Positions 1 through 9,762 of a stretch of 64,000 nucleotides of DNA are shown piece by piece. Every line of letters starts with the position of its first letter. Position 1 is the stretch's first letter. Both the position numbers and the translations under genes were made by a program. Source of the DNA: Streptomyces longisporoflavus (lineage in GTDB: Bacteria > Actinomycetota > Actinomycetes > Streptomycetales > Streptomycetaceae); contig NZ_BMTR01000005.1 of NCBI RefSeq assembly GCF_014649775.1, positions 372,001-436,000 of the forward strand, written 5' to 3'. The notes beneath the pieces were generated by a model, which was not told where the DNA came from, ran no database searches, and saw only the letters and a program-made list of their open reading frames with translations.

Positions 1-2520
1 CTGCTCGACCCACTGCGCGATCTGGTCGGGAACCTGCCGCATGTAGTCGGACACGGCGAGCACGGGACCCTGCGCACCCTCGAGCGCGGTACGCACGTAC
101 GGAGTGCGCTCCTCGCCGCGCAGGATGGCCTCGTCGGCCTCCAGGGCGTCGCGGCGCAGCTCGGTCCAGGAGGTCGCGGACCACACGTCGGCGGCCACAC
201 CCCACTCCTCGGCGAGCATCTTCTGGGCCGCGAGGGTCCAGTGGATGGCCGTACCCGAACCGATCAGCTGGATGCGCGAGGCGTTGGCCGCGGGGGAGAG
301 CCCCGCCGACTCGGCGGTGTTGAAGCGGTACAGGCCGCGCACGATGCCCTCGTCCACACCCACGGGCTTCGCGGGCTGCGGCATCGGCTCGTTGTAGACG
401 GTGAGGTAGTAGAAGACGTTCTGGTCTTCGCCCTCGTGGGCCTCGCCGTACATGCGGCGCAGACCCTCCTTGACGATCGCGGCGATCTCGTACGCGAACG
501 CCGGGTCGTACGAAAGCGCGGCCGGGTTGGTCGCGGCGATCACCGGCGAGTGACCGTCCGCGTGCTGCAGACCCTCACCCGTCAGCGTCGTACGACCGGC
601 CGTCGCGCCGACGAGGAAGCCGCGGCCGAGCTGGTCGCCGAGCTGCCACATCTGGTCGGCGGTGCGCTGCCAGCCGAACATCGAGTAGAAGATGTAGAAC
701 GGGATCATCGCTTCGCCGTGCGTCGCGTACGACGTCGACGCGGCGATGAAGTCCGCCATGGAGCCGGCCTCGGTGATCCCCTCGTTGAGGATCTGGCCGT
801 CCTTGGCCTCCTTGTAGTACATCAGCTGGTCGCGGTCGACCGGCTCGTACGTCTGGCCCTTCGGCGAGTAGATGCCGAGCGAGGGGAAGAGCGACTCCAT
901 GCCGAAGGTGCGCGCCTCGTCGGGGACGATCGGCACCCAGCGCTTGCCGGTCTGCTTGTCGCGTACGAGGTCCTTGACCAGGCGTACGAACGCCATGGTC
1001 GTCGCCACCGACTGCGAGCCGGAGCCCTTGTCGAAGGAGGCGAAGGTCTTGTCCGCGGCGGCGGGCAGCGGGGCCAGCGGCTGCGTGCGGCGGGCCGGGG
1101 CCGGGCCGCCGAGGGCCGCGCGGCGCTCCTGGAGGTAGCGGACCTCGGGCGAGTCGGCGCCGGGGTGGCCGTAGGGCACCACGCCGTCGACGAACTGGCT
1201 GTCGGAGATCGGCAGCTCAAGGAGATCGCGCATGTCCTTGAACTCGTCCACCGTCAGCTTCTTCATCTGGTGGTTGGCGTTCTTGGACTCGAAGCCCTTG
1301 CCCAGCGTGAAGCCCTTGACCGTCTGCGCCAGGATCACGGTCGGGGCGCCCTTGTGGGTGAGCGCCGCACGGTAGGCCGCGTAGACCTTGCGGGCCTCGT
1401 GGCCGCCGCGCGAGAGGTGGAAGCACTCGCTGATCTTGTCGTCGCTGAGCAGCTTGCCGAGCTCGACGAGCGCGGGCTCGGAGCCGAAGAAGTGCTCGCG
1501 GATGTAGGCGGCGTCGCGCGTCGCGTACGTCTGGAACTGCGCGTCCGGCACCTCGCGCAGGCGGCGGACCAGGGCGCCGTTGGTGTCGAGCTTGAACAGC
1601 TCGTCCCAGGCGTTGCCCCACAGGACCTTGATGACGTTCCAGCCGGCACCGCGGAACTGGGCCTCCAGCTCCTGGACCACGCGGAAGTTGGCGCGGACCG
1701 GGCCGTCGAGGCGCTGCAGGTTGCAGTTGATGACGTAGGTGAGGTTGTCGAGACCCTCACGTGCGGCGAGCGCGAGGGCCGCCGTCGACTCGGGCTCGTC
1801 CATCTCGCCGTCACCGAGGAACGCCCACACGTGGGAGCTGGAGACGTCCTTGATGTTGCGGTTGGTGAGGTAGCGGTTGAAGCGCGCCTGGTAGATCGCG
1901 GAGAGCGGACCCAGACCCATCGACACGGTCGGGAACTCCCACAGCCAGGGCAGCCGGCGCGGGTGCGGGTAGGACGGCAGGCCGTCGCCGCCCGACTCGC
2001 GGCGGAAGTTGTCGAGCTGCGCCTCGTTCAGACGGCCGTCGAGGAAGGCGCGGGCGTAGATGCCGGGGGAGGCGTGGCCCTGGATGTAGAGCTGGTCGCC
2101 GGACCCGTCACCCTCCTTGCCCTTGAAGAAGTGGTTGAAGCCGGTCTCGTAGAGCCAGGCCGCGGAGGCGAAGGTGGCGATGTGGCCGCCGACGCCGTAT
2201 TTGCTGCCCCGGGTCACCATCGCGGCCGCGTTCCAGCGGTTCCACGCGGCGATCCGCTGCTCCATCGCCTCGTCGCCCTCGATCGCCGGCTCGGCGGAGG
2301 TGGGGATGGTGTTGACGTAGTCGGTCTCGAGGAGCTTGGGCAGCGCCAGGCCCGCGCCCTCGGCGCGCTCCAGCGTGCGACGCATCAGGTATGCGGCACG
2401 GTGCGGCCCGGCCGCCTGGGTAACGGCGTCCAGGGAGGCCTGCCATTCGGCGGTCTCCTCGGGGTCGCGGTCCGGGAGCTGGTCGAGCTCGCTCGGCTGG
2501 ATTGCGGAGGGGTCGGTCAT
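1..2520 (-). CDS. aceE: Pyruvate dehydrogenase E1 component, homodimeric type (3' end outside window)
   Basis: Thiamine-diphosphate E1 of the pyruvate dehydrogenase complex; it decarboxylates pyruvate and acetylates the E2 lipoyl group. The 840 codons visible match the single-chain AceE family (usually near 900 residues), so only a short C-terminus lies beyond base 1. Visible motifs are the [15 protein letters not shown] block near residue 147 and the ThDP/Mg motif [10 protein letters not shown] near residue 236, followed by [12 protein letters not shown]. The ATG at 2520 has AGGAAGG seven bases upstream. The gene lies downstream of a GntR regulator on the same strand, with E2 and E3 genes further upstream, so the whole complex is encoded here. 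Its upstream region carries a palindrome over a plausible -35 and two further palindromic boxes, which suggests repressor control. Confidence 0.95.
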   Translation of the reverse strand, partial: MTDPSAIQPSELDQLPDRDPEETAEWQASLDAVTQAAGPHRAAYLMRRTLERAEGAGLALPKLLETDYVNTIPTSAEPAIEGDEAMEQRIAAWNRWNAAAMVTRGSKYGVGGHIATFASAAWLYETGFNHFFKGKEGDGSGDQLYIQGHASPGIYARAFLDGRLNEAQLDNFRRESGGDGLPSYPHPRRLPWLWEFPTVSMGLGPLSAIYQARFNRYLTNRNIKDVSSSHVWAFLGDGEMDEPESTAALALAAREGLDNLTYVINCNLQRLDGPVRANFRVVQELEAQFRGAGWNVIKVLWGNAWDELFKLDTNGALVRRLREVPDAQFQTYATRDAAYIREHFFGSEPALVELGKLLSDDKISECFHLSRGGHEARKVYAAYRAALTHKGAPTVILAQTVKGFTLGKGFESKNANHQMKKLTVDEFKDMRDLLELPISDSQFVDGVVPYGHPGADSPEVRYLQERRAALGGPAPARRTQPLAPLPAAADKTFASFDKGSGSQSVATTMAFVRLVKDLVRDKQTGKRWVPIVPDEARTFGMESLFPSLGIYSPKGQTYEPVDRDQLMYYKEAKDGQILNEGITEAGSMADFIAASTSYATHGEAMIPFYIFYSMFGWQRTADQMWQLGDQLGRGFLVGATAGRTTLTGEGLQHADGHSPVIAATNPAALSYDPAFAYEIAAIVKEGLRRMYGEAHEGEDQNVFYYLTVYNEPMPQPAKPVGVDEGIVRGLYRFNTAESAGLSPAANASRIQLIGSGTAIHWTLAAQKMLAEEWGVAADVWSATSWTELRRDALEADEAILRGEERTPYVRTALEGAQGPVLAVSDYMRQVPDQIAQWVEQ

Positions 2521-2639
2521 GTCGCCGCCTTCCTGAGTCGGAGGGGGTCCCCTGTTCGGTAAGGGGTGGGGGTGCCCTAGGTCTTTGGCAGGACAGGGCG
2601 TGAAGCTCTGGTGTGAGCCCGTCGGAGACTGTAACTCCG

Positions 2640-2656
2640 TGATCGATGATCGATCA
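2640..2656. promoter_or_regulatory. Palindromic operator candidate overlapping the aceE promoter
   Basis: The 17-bp sequence TGATCGATGATCGATCA is a perfect inverted repeat (8-bp arms, 1-bp centre). Read toward aceE, TTGATC overlaps it as a possible -35 and TACAGT lies 18 bp further on as a possible -10. FadR-type GntR proteins often bind short palindromes of this kind, and such a regulator is encoded directly upstream. That the neighbouring regulator binds here is an inference. Confidence 0.5.
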
Positions 2657-2695
2657 AAGGGTTGAAGGGGAAAACTCCTTCATATTGAGAAAGTA

Positions 2696-2730
2696 GGCAT
2701 CCGGTGCCATAAAGGCGGGCACCCGGTGCC
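2696..2730. promoter_or_regulatory. Two palindromic boxes, GGCATCCGGTGCC and GGCACCCGGTGCC
   Basis: Two 13-bp boxes (2696-2708 and 2718-2730) are spaced 22 bp centre to centre, about two helical turns. The second is a perfect inverted repeat and the first has one mismatch. A third short palindrome, TTCAAATGAA, follows at 2731-2740. They lie between the gntR stop and the proposed aceE promoter, a position suited to cooperative binding of a regulator. Confidence 0.4.
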
Positions 2731-2809
2731 TTCAAATGAAAGGATCGGCGCAGGTCGGAGCACGTTTGAGCGGTTCGGCCACGGATGAGCGCGAGCCCGT
2801 GCGCGAGGG

Positions 2810-3433
2810 TCAGGGACGCGGCGCGCAGCCCAGTACGTGGGCCTTCACCAGCTCCGCGATCGCGGGGTCCCGGCTCCGGAACGCGGACACCAGCGCCTCG
2901 TGCTCCTCCGCGTACGACTGCTGCACCGTCCCGAGCCACCGGATCGAGAGGGCCGTGAAGACCTCGATGCCGAGGCCCTCCCAGGTGTGCAGCAGCACGG
3001 AGTTGTTCGCGGCCCGCACCAACTCCCGGTGGAATCCGACCGTGTGGCGCACCTGAGACGTGCCGTCGGCCGCCCGGTCCGCCTCGTACAGGGCGGCGAC
3101 ATGGGGTTCCAGGGCCGAGCAGTCACCGGCCAGGCTCTCCGCCGCGAGCTCGGCCGCGATGGCCTCGAGACCCGCGCGGACGGGGTAGCTCTCCTCCAGG
3201 TCCGCCGCGGTCAAGTTCCGTACCCGCACGCCCTTGTTGGGCGCCGACTCGATGAGCCGCAGCGTCTCCAGCTCCCGCAGCGCCTCCCGCACGGGGGTCT
3301 GCGAGACCTCCAGCTCCACGGCGATGCGCCGCTCCACGATCCGCTCGCCCGGCTGCCAGCGCCCGCTGACGATCCCCTCCACGATGTGCTCGCGGATCTG
3401 TTCGCGCAGCGAGTGAACGACGGGCGCGGTCAT
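2810..3433 (-). CDS. GntR-family (FadR/FCD type) transcriptional regulator
   Basis: A 207-residue DNA-binding regulator. An N-terminal winged helix (residues about 8-75, with the typical PGERIVERRIAVELEVSQTPVREALRELE) is followed by an all-helical FCD ligand-binding domain containing the metal/ligand-type histidine pattern around HTVGFHRELV. The start was set at the ATG at 3433 because GGAGGAGC lies seven bases upstream; a longer reading frame to 3487 has no comparable site. It sits between the E2 gene and aceE on the same strand, separated from E2 by a strong hairpin, so it is probably transcribed separately. By position it is a good candidate for a PdhR-like regulator of aceE. The ligand is unknown. 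Confidence 0.88.
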   Translation of the reverse strand: MTAPVVHSLREQIREHIVEGIVSGRWQPGERIVERRIAVELEVSQTPVREALRELETLRLIESAPNKGVRVRNLTAADLEESYPVRAGLEAIAAELAAESLAGDCSALEPHVAALYEADRAADGTSQVRHTVGFHRELVRAANNSVLLHTWEGLGIEVFTALSIRWLGTVQQSYAEEHEALVSAFRSRDPAIAELVKAHVLGCAPRP

Positions 3434-3495
3434 GTGGGCTCCTCCGGCGGGGGCAGCGGCCCCCAGGGCGTTGTGACCCCTAGACAATACGGCGA

Positions 3496-3527
3496 CGCCC
3501 CCGCTCGGAAACCTCCGAACGGGGGCG
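3496..3527 (-). terminator. Rho-independent-type hairpin after the E2 gene
   Basis: Arms of 14 bases (3496-3509 and 3514-3527, one G-T mismatch) with a 4-base loop, lying between the E2 stop and the gntR start on the same strand. There is no long T tract, which is usual for Streptomyces terminators. Confidence 0.75.
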
Positions 3528-3583
3528 TACGCGCTGATGAGACGAGTGTTACAGCCCCGGGGGCCGCAGCACCAGCGGCGGAA

Positions 3584-5386
3584 CTACAGGCCGAGCTCGA
3601 CCTCGAACTCGCCGGCCTCGAGGATCGCCTTGACCGTGGTCAGGTAGCGGGCGGCGTCCGCGCCGTCCACCAGACGGTGGTCGTAGGAGAGCGAGAGGTA
3701 CGTCATGTCACGGACGGCGATGGTCTCGCCGAGGTCCGGGTGGTTGATGACGACCGGGCGCTTGACCGTGGCACCGATGCCCAGGATCGCGGCCTGGTTC
3801 GGCGGCACGATGACCGTGTCGAACAGGGCACCGCGCGAACCGGTGTTGGAGACCGTGAAGGTGGCGCCGGACATGTCGTCCGGGGTGAGGCCACCGCCAC
3901 GGGCCTTGCCGGCAAGCTCGGCGGTCTTCTTGGAGATACCGGCGATGTTCAGGTCGCCCGCACCCTTGATGACCGGCGTCATCAGACCCTTCTCGGCGTC
4001 AACGGCGATGCCGATGTTCTCCGAGTCGAAGTACGTGATGGTGCCCTCGTCGTCGTTGATCCGGGCGTTGACGACCGGGTGGGCCTTCAGCGCCTGGGCG
4101 GCGGCCTTGACGAAGAACGGCATCGGGGAGAGCTTGACGCCCTCACGGGCCGCGAACGCGTCCTTCGCCTTGGCGCGCAGCTTCATCAGCTTCGTGATGT
4201 CGACCTCGACGACCGAGGTCAGCTGGGCCTGCGAGTGCAGCGCCTTCATCATGTTGTCGCCGATGACCTTGCGCATGCGGGTCATCTTGACGGTCTGGCC
4301 GCGCAGCGGGGAGGCCTCGATGGACGGGGCCTTCGAAGCGGCCGGGGCAGCGGCGGCGGCCGGAGCCGGGGCGGACTTCTTGGCCTCGGCGGCGGCGATG
4401 ACGTCCTGCTTGCGGATACGTCCGCCGACGCCGGTGCCCTTGACGTCCGACAGGCTCACGCCGTGCTCGCCCGCGAGCTTGCGGACCAGCGGCGTGACGT
4501 ACGCGCCGTCGTCGGCCGGGGAGGCCGGAGCGGCAGGCGCGGACGGAGCCGGGGCGGCGGGCTGCGCCGGGGCGGCCGGAGCCGGAGCCGGAGCGGCCGG
4601 CTGGGCCGGGGCCGGAGCCTGGGCAGCGGGCTGCGCCGGGGCGGCGGGCTGCGCGGGAGCGGCGGGCTGAGCCGGGGCCGGGGCCGGAGCGGCCTCCTGC
4701 TTCGGGGCCTCCTGCTGCGCGGGGGCGGCCGGGGCCTCCTCCTTGGCGGGAGCCGGAGCGGCACCGGGAGCGCCGATGACGGCGAGCTTGGCGCCGACCT
4801 CTGCGGTCTCGTCCTCGCCCACGACGATCTCGAGCAGCACGCCCGCGGCCGGGGAGGGGATCTCGGTGTCGACCTTGTCCGTGGAGACCTCGAGCAGGGG
4901 CTCGTCCTCCGCGACCTCCTCGCCGACCTCCTTCAGCCAGCGGGTGACGGTGCCCTCGGTGACCGACTCGCCCAGTGCGGGCAGGGTGACGTCGGTGCCC
5001 TCGGCGGAGCCGCCGGACGGGGCCGGTGCTGCGGGCGCCTCGGCCTGCGGGGCTGCCTGCTGCGGAGCCTCCTGCTGCGGGGCCTCCTGGGCGGGAGCGG
5101 CGGGGGCCTCGGCCTGCGCCGGGGCGGCGGAGCCGCCCGCGTCGCCCGAGCCGTCGTCGATGACGGCAAGCTCGGCGCCGACCTCGACGGTCTCGTCCTC
5201 GGCGACCTTGATGGAGGCCAGGATGCCCGCGGCCGGGGAGGGGATCTCGGTGTCGACCTTGTCGGTCGAGACCTCGAGCAACGGCTCGTCGGCCTCGACG
5301 CGCTCGCCCTCGGCCTTCAGCCAACGGGTGACAGTGCCCTCGGTGACGCTCTCGCCGAGCGCCGGAAGGGATACGGAAACCGCCAT
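3584..5386 (-). CDS. Dihydrolipoamide acyltransferase E2 with two lipoyl domains
   Basis: A 600-residue E2 core of a 2-oxoacid dehydrogenase complex. Two lipoyl domains (about 1-76 and 130-205) each carry the [11 protein letters not shown] lipoylation loop (K43 in the first). They are separated by Ala/Pro/Gln-rich linkers, the second with repeated PAAPAQ units. An E3-binding domain ([20 protein letters not shown], near 295) and a C-terminal catalytic domain with DHRLVDG near residue 570 follow. The ATG has AAGGAG upstream. Such genes are usually labelled sucB, but in Corynebacterium and Mycobacterium the equivalent two- or multi-lipoyl protein is the pyruvate dehydrogenase E2 (AceF/DlaT), while the 2-oxoglutarate E2 function is fused to E1. 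The neighbouring aceE supports that reading, so I leave the symbol blank. Confidence 0.92.
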   Translation of the reverse strand: MAVSVSLPALGESVTEGTVTRWLKAEGERVEADEPLLEVSTDKVDTEIPSPAAGILASIKVAEDETVEVGAELAVIDDGSGDAGGSAAPAQAEAPAAPAQEAPQQEAPQQAAPQAEAPAAPAPSGGSAEGTDVTLPALGESVTEGTVTRWLKEVGEEVAEDEPLLEVSTDKVDTEIPSPAAGVLLEIVVGEDETAEVGAKLAVIGAPGAAPAPAKEEAPAAPAQQEAPKQEAAPAPAPAQPAAPAQPAAPAQPAAQAPAPAQPAAPAPAPAAPAQPAAPAPSAPAAPASPADDGAYVTPLVRKLAGEHGVSLSDVKGTGVGGRIRKQDVIAAAEAKKSAPAPAAAAAPAASKAPSIEASPLRGQTVKMTRMRKVIGDNMMKALHSQAQLTSVVEVDITKLMKLRAKAKDAFAAREGVKLSPMPFFVKAAAQALKAHPVVNARINDDEGTITYFDSENIGIAVDAEKGLMTPVIKGAGDLNIAGISKKTAELAGKARGGGLTPDDMSGATFTVSNTGSRGALFDTVIVPPNQAAILGIGATVKRPVVINHPDLGETIAVRDMTYLSLSYDHRLVDGADAARYLTTVKAILEAGEFEVELGL

Positions 5387-5449
5387 GGTTTCTGTTGCTC
5401 CTTACGAATTTGCGGAAAGTCTGGTCGTCGCGCCCGTGTGACTGAAGGG

Positions 5450-6838
5450 TCAGTCGTGGGAGTGGAGAGGCTTGCCCGCGAGGGCCAGGTGAGCCTCGCC
5501 CATCGCCTCGTTCTGCGTCGGGTGGGCGTGGATGAGCTGGGCGACCTCGGCCGGCAGCGCTTCCCAGTTGTAGATCAGCTGGGCTTCGCCGACCTGCTCG
5601 CCCATGCGGTCGCCGACCATGTGGACGCCGACCACGGCACCGTCCTTGACCTGGACGAGCTTGATCTCGCCCGCGGTCTTGAGGATCTTGCTCTTGCCGT
5701 TGCCCGCCAGGCTGTACTTGAGGGCGACGACCTTGTCCGCGCCGTAGATCTCCTTGGCCTTGGCCTCGGTGATGCCCACGGAGGCGACCTCGGGGTGGCA
5801 GTACGTCACCTTCGGCACGCCGTCGTAGTCGATCGGGACGGTCTTGAGACCGGCCAGGCGCTCCGCCACCAGGATGCCCTCGGCGAAGCCGACGTGCGCG
5901 AGCTGGAGCGTCGGGACCAGGTCGCCCACGGCCGAGACGGTCGGGACGTTGGTCTGCATGTACTCGTCGACCAGGACGTAGCCGCGGTCCATCGCGACGC
6001 CCTGCTCCTCGTAGCCGAGGCCCTGGGAGACCGGGCCGCGGCCGATGGCGACGAGCAGCACCTCGGCGTCGAAGGTCTTGCCGTCGGCGAGGGTCACGCG
6101 GACGCCGTCCTGCGTGTACTCCGCCTTCTCGAAGAAGGTGCCGAGGTTGAACTTGATGCCGCGCTTGCGGAACGCGCGCTCAAGAAGCTTCGAGGAGTTC
6201 TCGTCCTCGACCGGCACGAGGTGCTTGAGGCCCTCGACCACGGTGACCTCGGAACCGAAGGACTTCCACGCCGAGGCGAACTCGACGCCGATGACGCCGC
6301 CGCCCAGGATGATCGCGGACTTCGGCACGCGGTCCAGGGTCAGGGCGTGGTCCGAGGAGATGATGCGGTTGCCGTCGATCTCCAGGCCCGGCAGCGACTT
6401 CGGCACGGAGCCGGTCGCGAGGAGCACGTGGCGGCCCTGGACGCGCCGGCCGTTCACGTCGACCGAGGTCGGCGACGAGAGCTTGCCCTCGCCCTCGATG
6501 TACGTCACCTTGCGCGAGGCGATGAGTCCCTGCAGGCCCTTGTAGAGGCCCGAGATCACGTCGTCCTTGTACTTGTGGACGGCCGCCATGTCGATGCCCT
6601 CGAAGGTGGCCTTCACGCCGAACTGCTCGGCTTCGCGTGCCTGGTCGGCGATCTCGCCGGCGTGCAGCAGCGCCTTCGTGGGGATGCAGCCGTTGTGCAG
6701 GCAGGTGCCGCCGACCTTGCCCTTCTCGATCAGGGCGACGTCCAGGCCCAGCTGCGACGCGCGCAGTGCCGCGGCGTAACCGCCGCTACCGCCGCCGAGG
6801 ATCACTAGGTCGAAAACGGTGCTGGCGTCGTTCGCCAC
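5450..6838 (-). CDS. lpdA: Dihydrolipoyl dehydrogenase (E3)
   Basis: FAD-dependent disulfide oxidoreductase of 462 residues that reoxidises E2-bound dihydrolipoamide with NAD. Visible motifs in order: the FAD-binding GGGSGG near residue 11, the redox-active pair in GTCLHNGC near 41-48, the NAD-binding GGGVIGVEFAS near 180, the FAD-binding AVGD, and the catalytic histidine loop HAHPTQNEAMGEA near 441. The start was placed at GTG 6838 because GGAGG lies eight bases upstream and the protein then begins just before the FAD Rossmann fold; upstream codons give a basic, non-conserved extension. It ends 64 bp before the E2 gene on the same strand, so E3 and E2 are probably co-transcribed. Confidence 0.95.
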   Translation of the reverse strand: MANDASTVFDLVILGGGSGGYAAALRASQLGLDVALIEKGKVGGTCLHNGCIPTKALLHAGEIADQAREAEQFGVKATFEGIDMAAVHKYKDDVISGLYKGLQGLIASRKVTYIEGEGKLSSPTSVDVNGRRVQGRHVLLATGSVPKSLPGLEIDGNRIISSDHALTLDRVPKSAIILGGGVIGVEFASAWKSFGSEVTVVEGLKHLVPVEDENSSKLLERAFRKRGIKFNLGTFFEKAEYTQDGVRVTLADGKTFDAEVLLVAIGRGPVSQGLGYEEQGVAMDRGYVLVDEYMQTNVPTVSAVGDLVPTLQLAHVGFAEGILVAERLAGLKTVPIDYDGVPKVTYCHPEVASVGITEAKAKEIYGADKVVALKYSLAGNGKSKILKTAGEIKLVQVKDGAVVGVHMVGDRMGEQVGEAQLIYNWEALPAEVAQLIHAHPTQNEAMGEAHLALAGKPLHSHD

Positions 6839-7095
6839 GTCACGTCCTCCATGCATGTGCGCCGTACGCCGGACCGCTCTTCCCGTGGGACGACCGGTCG
6901 GTCGGCTGGTATTCGGCCGCTCTTGTTTCGGCCCTGTGGTGGGGGCCCTGTCCTGCCGAGAACCCATCTTCGCACTTGTCGGCCGGAGGTGGGACGGCGG
7001 GCCGGGCTGTGAGACGTCTGATTCGCCACGTCCGGGCGTTACCCGGGCGTATGAACGTACGGATTTCGTCGAGGGCGAAATCGGACAGACGCGGC

Positions 7096-7129
7096 CCGGG
7101 GCCCGGACAGCTGAGTGTCCGGGCCCCGG
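7096..7129 (-). terminator. Hairpin terminator after pepA
   Basis: Perfect 14-bp arms (7096-7109 and 7116-7129) with a 6-base loop lie 24 bp past the pepA stop. The rest of the 314-bp gap (6839-7152) should hold the lpd promoter; I see no convincing -10/-35 pair in it. Confidence 0.8.
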
Positions 7130-7152
7130 CCCGCGTACGAGATATCAGCAGG

Positions 7153-8685
7153 TCAGCCGAGGTCGCCCGCGGCCGTGCGCTCCGCGAGACGGACCAGGGT
7201 GCGGACCGCGGTACCGGTGCCGCCCTTGGGCGTGTAGCCGAACGGGCCGCCCTCGTTGAAGGCGGGGCCCGCGATGTCCAGGTGCGCCCAGGTGATGCCC
7301 TCGCCGACGAACTCCTTCAGGAAGAGACCGGCCACCAGGCCGCCGCCCATGCGCTCGCCCATGTTGGCGATGTCGGCGGTGGGGGAGTCCATGCCCTTGC
7401 GCAGGTGGTCGGGGAGCGGCATCGGCCAGGAAGGCTCGCCCGCCTCCTCGGAGGCGTCGTGGATCGCGGCGCGGAACGCGTCGTCGTTGGCCATGATGCC
7501 GAAGGTGCGGCTGCCGAGCGCCATCATCATCGCGCCGGTCAGCGTGGCCACGTCGACGATCGCGTCGGGCTTGTCCTCGGAGGCCTTGGCGATCGCGTCG
7601 GCCAGGACCAGGCGGCCCTCGGCGTCCGTGTTCAGGACCTCGACGGTCTTGCCGCTGTACATCCGCAGGACGTCGCCGGGGCGGGTCGCCGAGCCCGACG
7701 GCATGTTCTCGGCGAGCGCCAGCCAGCCGGTGACGTTCACTTCGAGGCCGAGGCGCGCGGCGGCGACGACGGCGGCGAAGACGGCGGCGGCACCGGCCAT
7801 GTCGCACTTCATCGTCTCGTTGTGACCGGCGGGCTTCAGCGAGATGCCGCCCGAGTCGTACGTGATGCCCTTGCCGACGAAGGCGAGGTGCTTCTTCGCC
7901 TTGGACGAGGTGTACGAGAGCTTCACCAGGCGCGGCGGGGCCTCAGAGCCGACGCCGACACCGAGGATGCCGCCGTAGCCGCCCTTGGTGAGCGCCTTCT
8001 CGTCAAGGACCTGGACCTTGATGCCGTGCTCCTTGCCGGCCGCGGAGGCGACCGCGGCGAAGGCCTCGGGGTTCAGGTCGTTCGGCGGCGTGTTGATGAG
8101 GTCGCGGGCGCGGTTGAGCTCCTCGGCCACGGCGACGGCGCGCTCGACGGCGGCCTTGTACGCCTTGTCGCGGGGCTTGCCGCCGAGCAGGGCGATCTCG
8201 GCGAGCGGACCCTTGGCGTCCTTGCTGTTTTTGCCCTTGGCGGAACCATTTTCCTTGTACGCGTCGAACGAGTACGCGCCGAGCAGCGCACCCTCGGCGA
8301 TCGCGCCGGTGTCCCCGGCGTCCTCGGCGGGCAGCGCGAACGCTGCCTTCTTCGAGCCGGACAGGGCGCGCGCGGCGGTACCGGCGGCGCGGCGCAGGGC
8401 GTCGGTGCCGTACGTCTCGTCCTTCTCCGGCACCGTGCCGAGACCGACCGCGACGACGACCGGGGCCTTGAAGCCGGAGGGCGCGGGCAGCTTGGTCACC
8501 TCGCCCTCGCCGCCCGTGGCGCCGAGGGTCTCCAGGACGGAGGCGAGCTTGCCGTCGTACGCCTTGTCCACGGCTTCGGCGCCCGGAGCCACGACCGGCC
8601 CCTTGGCGCCCTTCGCGACGCCGACGACGATCGCGTCGGCACGCAGGCCGGACGCGGCGGCAGTGCTGAGAGTCAGAGCAGTCAC
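7153..8685 (-). CDS. pepA: Leucyl aminopeptidase, M17 family
   Basis: Cytosolic dinuclear-metal aminopeptidase of 510 residues. The C-terminal catalytic half carries the metal-site segment GKGITYDSGGISLKP near residue 273, CDMAGAAAV, and the M17 signature NTDAEGRLVLADA near 352. The N-terminal half (macro-like domain) is less conserved. The start was set at GTG 8685 (VTALTLSTAAAS), which matches the usual length; in-frame codons back to 8781 give a proline/arginine-rich stretch with no conserved features. It is expressed apart from lpd, since a strong hairpin follows it. Confidence 0.93.
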   Translation of the reverse strand: MTALTLSTAAASGLRADAIVVGVAKGAKGPVVAPGAEAVDKAYDGKLASVLETLGATGGEGEVTKLPAPSGFKAPVVVAVGLGTVPEKDETYGTDALRRAAGTAARALSGSKKAAFALPAEDAGDTGAIAEGALLGAYSFDAYKENGSAKGKNSKDAKGPLAEIALLGGKPRDKAYKAAVERAVAVAEELNRARDLINTPPNDLNPEAFAAVASAAGKEHGIKVQVLDEKALTKGGYGGILGVGVGSEAPPRLVKLSYTSSKAKKHLAFVGKGITYDSGGISLKPAGHNETMKCDMAGAAAVFAAVVAAARLGLEVNVTGWLALAENMPSGSATRPGDVLRMYSGKTVEVLNTDAEGRLVLADAIAKASEDKPDAIVDVATLTGAMMMALGSRTFGIMANDDAFRAAIHDASEEAGEPSWPMPLPDHLRKGMDSPTADIANMGERMGGGLVAGLFLKEFVGEGITWAHLDIAGPAFNEGGPFGYTPKGGTGTAVRTLVRLAERTAAGDLG

Positions 8686-8877
8686 GGTGGTGAATTCTCG
8701 CTTCCGTTGAGTTCTTGGCCGATGGGGTGGGTCGGCCCGGCCCGGCGCCGGACTGGAACGGGCCGAAAGGGCGCCGGACATGAGCCTACGCGCGTCCTGC
8801 CCGTTCGATCGTGTCGGCGTAGATTCATCCGTTCGTGGCGGCGCATTTATGTTTCGACATGGCGTGCCCTTGCGGAC

Positions 8878-9660
8878 TCAGCCGAGGGCCAGAACCACAA
8901 GAGCCGCGGTGGCCGCGGTTTCGGCGAGCGCGCCGAAAACGTCGCCGGTGATGCCGCCGAAGCGGCGCACGCAGTGCCGCAGGAGAAGCTCGGCGGCGCA
9001 GACCGCGAGGACGACGGACGCCGCGTACCGCGCGATCTCGTACGTTCCCAGGGGCGCGGCGGCGATCGCGGCCAGCGCGGTGACGAGCGCGGTCGCGAGC
9101 AGGGCGGAGCTTCGGGGAACCGTTCCCGCCACCGCGGCGCCGAGTCCCTCCGGGCGGGCCGGGGGGATGCCGGTGCGTGCGGCCAGGGTGAGGGCGAGAC
9201 GGGCCGCCGCCGCCGAGACGACCGCGGCGAGTGCGCCCCGGGTCCACGAGGTTTCGTACAGCTGGAAGAGGACGGCCACCTGGGCGAGCAGGGTGAAGAG
9301 CAGGGTGATGACGCCGAAGGGGCCGACGTCGGACTGCTTCATGATGCTCAGCGCCTGCTCGGCGGGCTTGGCGCTGCCGAGCCCGTCGGCGGTGTCGGCG
9401 AGGCCGTCGAGGTGGAGGCCGCGGGTGAGTACGGCGGGGACGGCCGTGCTCGCCACCGCAGCGAGCAGCGGGCCCGCGCCGAGGGCAAGCAGCGCACCGC
9501 CGAGCGTGGCCGCGCAGAGGCCCACCACCAACCCCGCCACGGGGGCGGCGAGCATCCCGGCGCGGGCGGCTTCGCGGTCCCACTTGGTGACGGTGACCGG
9601 GAGCGCGGTGAGGGTGCCGAAGGCGAAGCGGAGGCCGTCGGCGGGGGAGGTTCGGGGCAC
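8878..9660 (-). CDS. cobS: Adenosylcobinamide-GDP ribazoletransferase (cobalamin synthase)
   Basis: Integral membrane enzyme of 260 residues that joins adenosylcobinamide-GDP to alpha-ribazole (or its 5'-phosphate) in the last stage of B12 assembly. It has several hydrophobic segments and the acidic Mg-binding motif GLHLDGLADTADGLGS near residue 85. The start is GTG at 9660. There is no Shine-Dalgarno sequence, but TACGCT stands six bases before the GTG (9667-9672), which points to a leaderless transcript. cobT and a cobU fusion lie further on with the same orientation but are not contiguous with it. I see no B12 riboswitch upstream. Confidence 0.92.
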   Translation of the reverse strand: MPRTSPADGLRFAFGTLTALPVTVTKWDREAARAGMLAAPVAGLVVGLCAATLGGALLALGAGPLLAAVASTAVPAVLTRGLHLDGLADTADGLGSAKPAEQALSIMKQSDVGPFGVITLLFTLLAQVAVLFQLYETSWTRGALAAVVSAAAARLALTLAARTGIPPARPEGLGAAVAGTVPRSSALLATALVTALAAIAAAPLGTYEIARYAASVVLAVCAAELLLRHCVRRFGGITGDVFGALAETAATAALVVLALG

Positions 9661-9762
9661 CGCGGAAGCGTATCCGGGGTCGGCGGAGCCGAAGCAGCCG
9701 CGGGGTGATCCGCCGCGCGGCGGCGAAATGCGGCAGGCCGGCCCCCGGCCCAGGATGGCCCC

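Noticed and set aside
241..2562. Long plus-strand open frame of 773 codons opposite aceE
   Set aside because: It is the complement of aceE codons; Arg/Glu/Val-rich composition without motifs. Similar long antisense frames (2837-6808, 6637-9708, 8878-11466, 22768-26229) are products of high GC3 and were not annotated, except where their 3' part is a real gene (cobS).
4450..4750. Ala/Pro repeat region in the E2 gene as a mobile or tandem repeat element
   Set aside because: It encodes the normal flexible linker between E2 domains and keeps codon phase.
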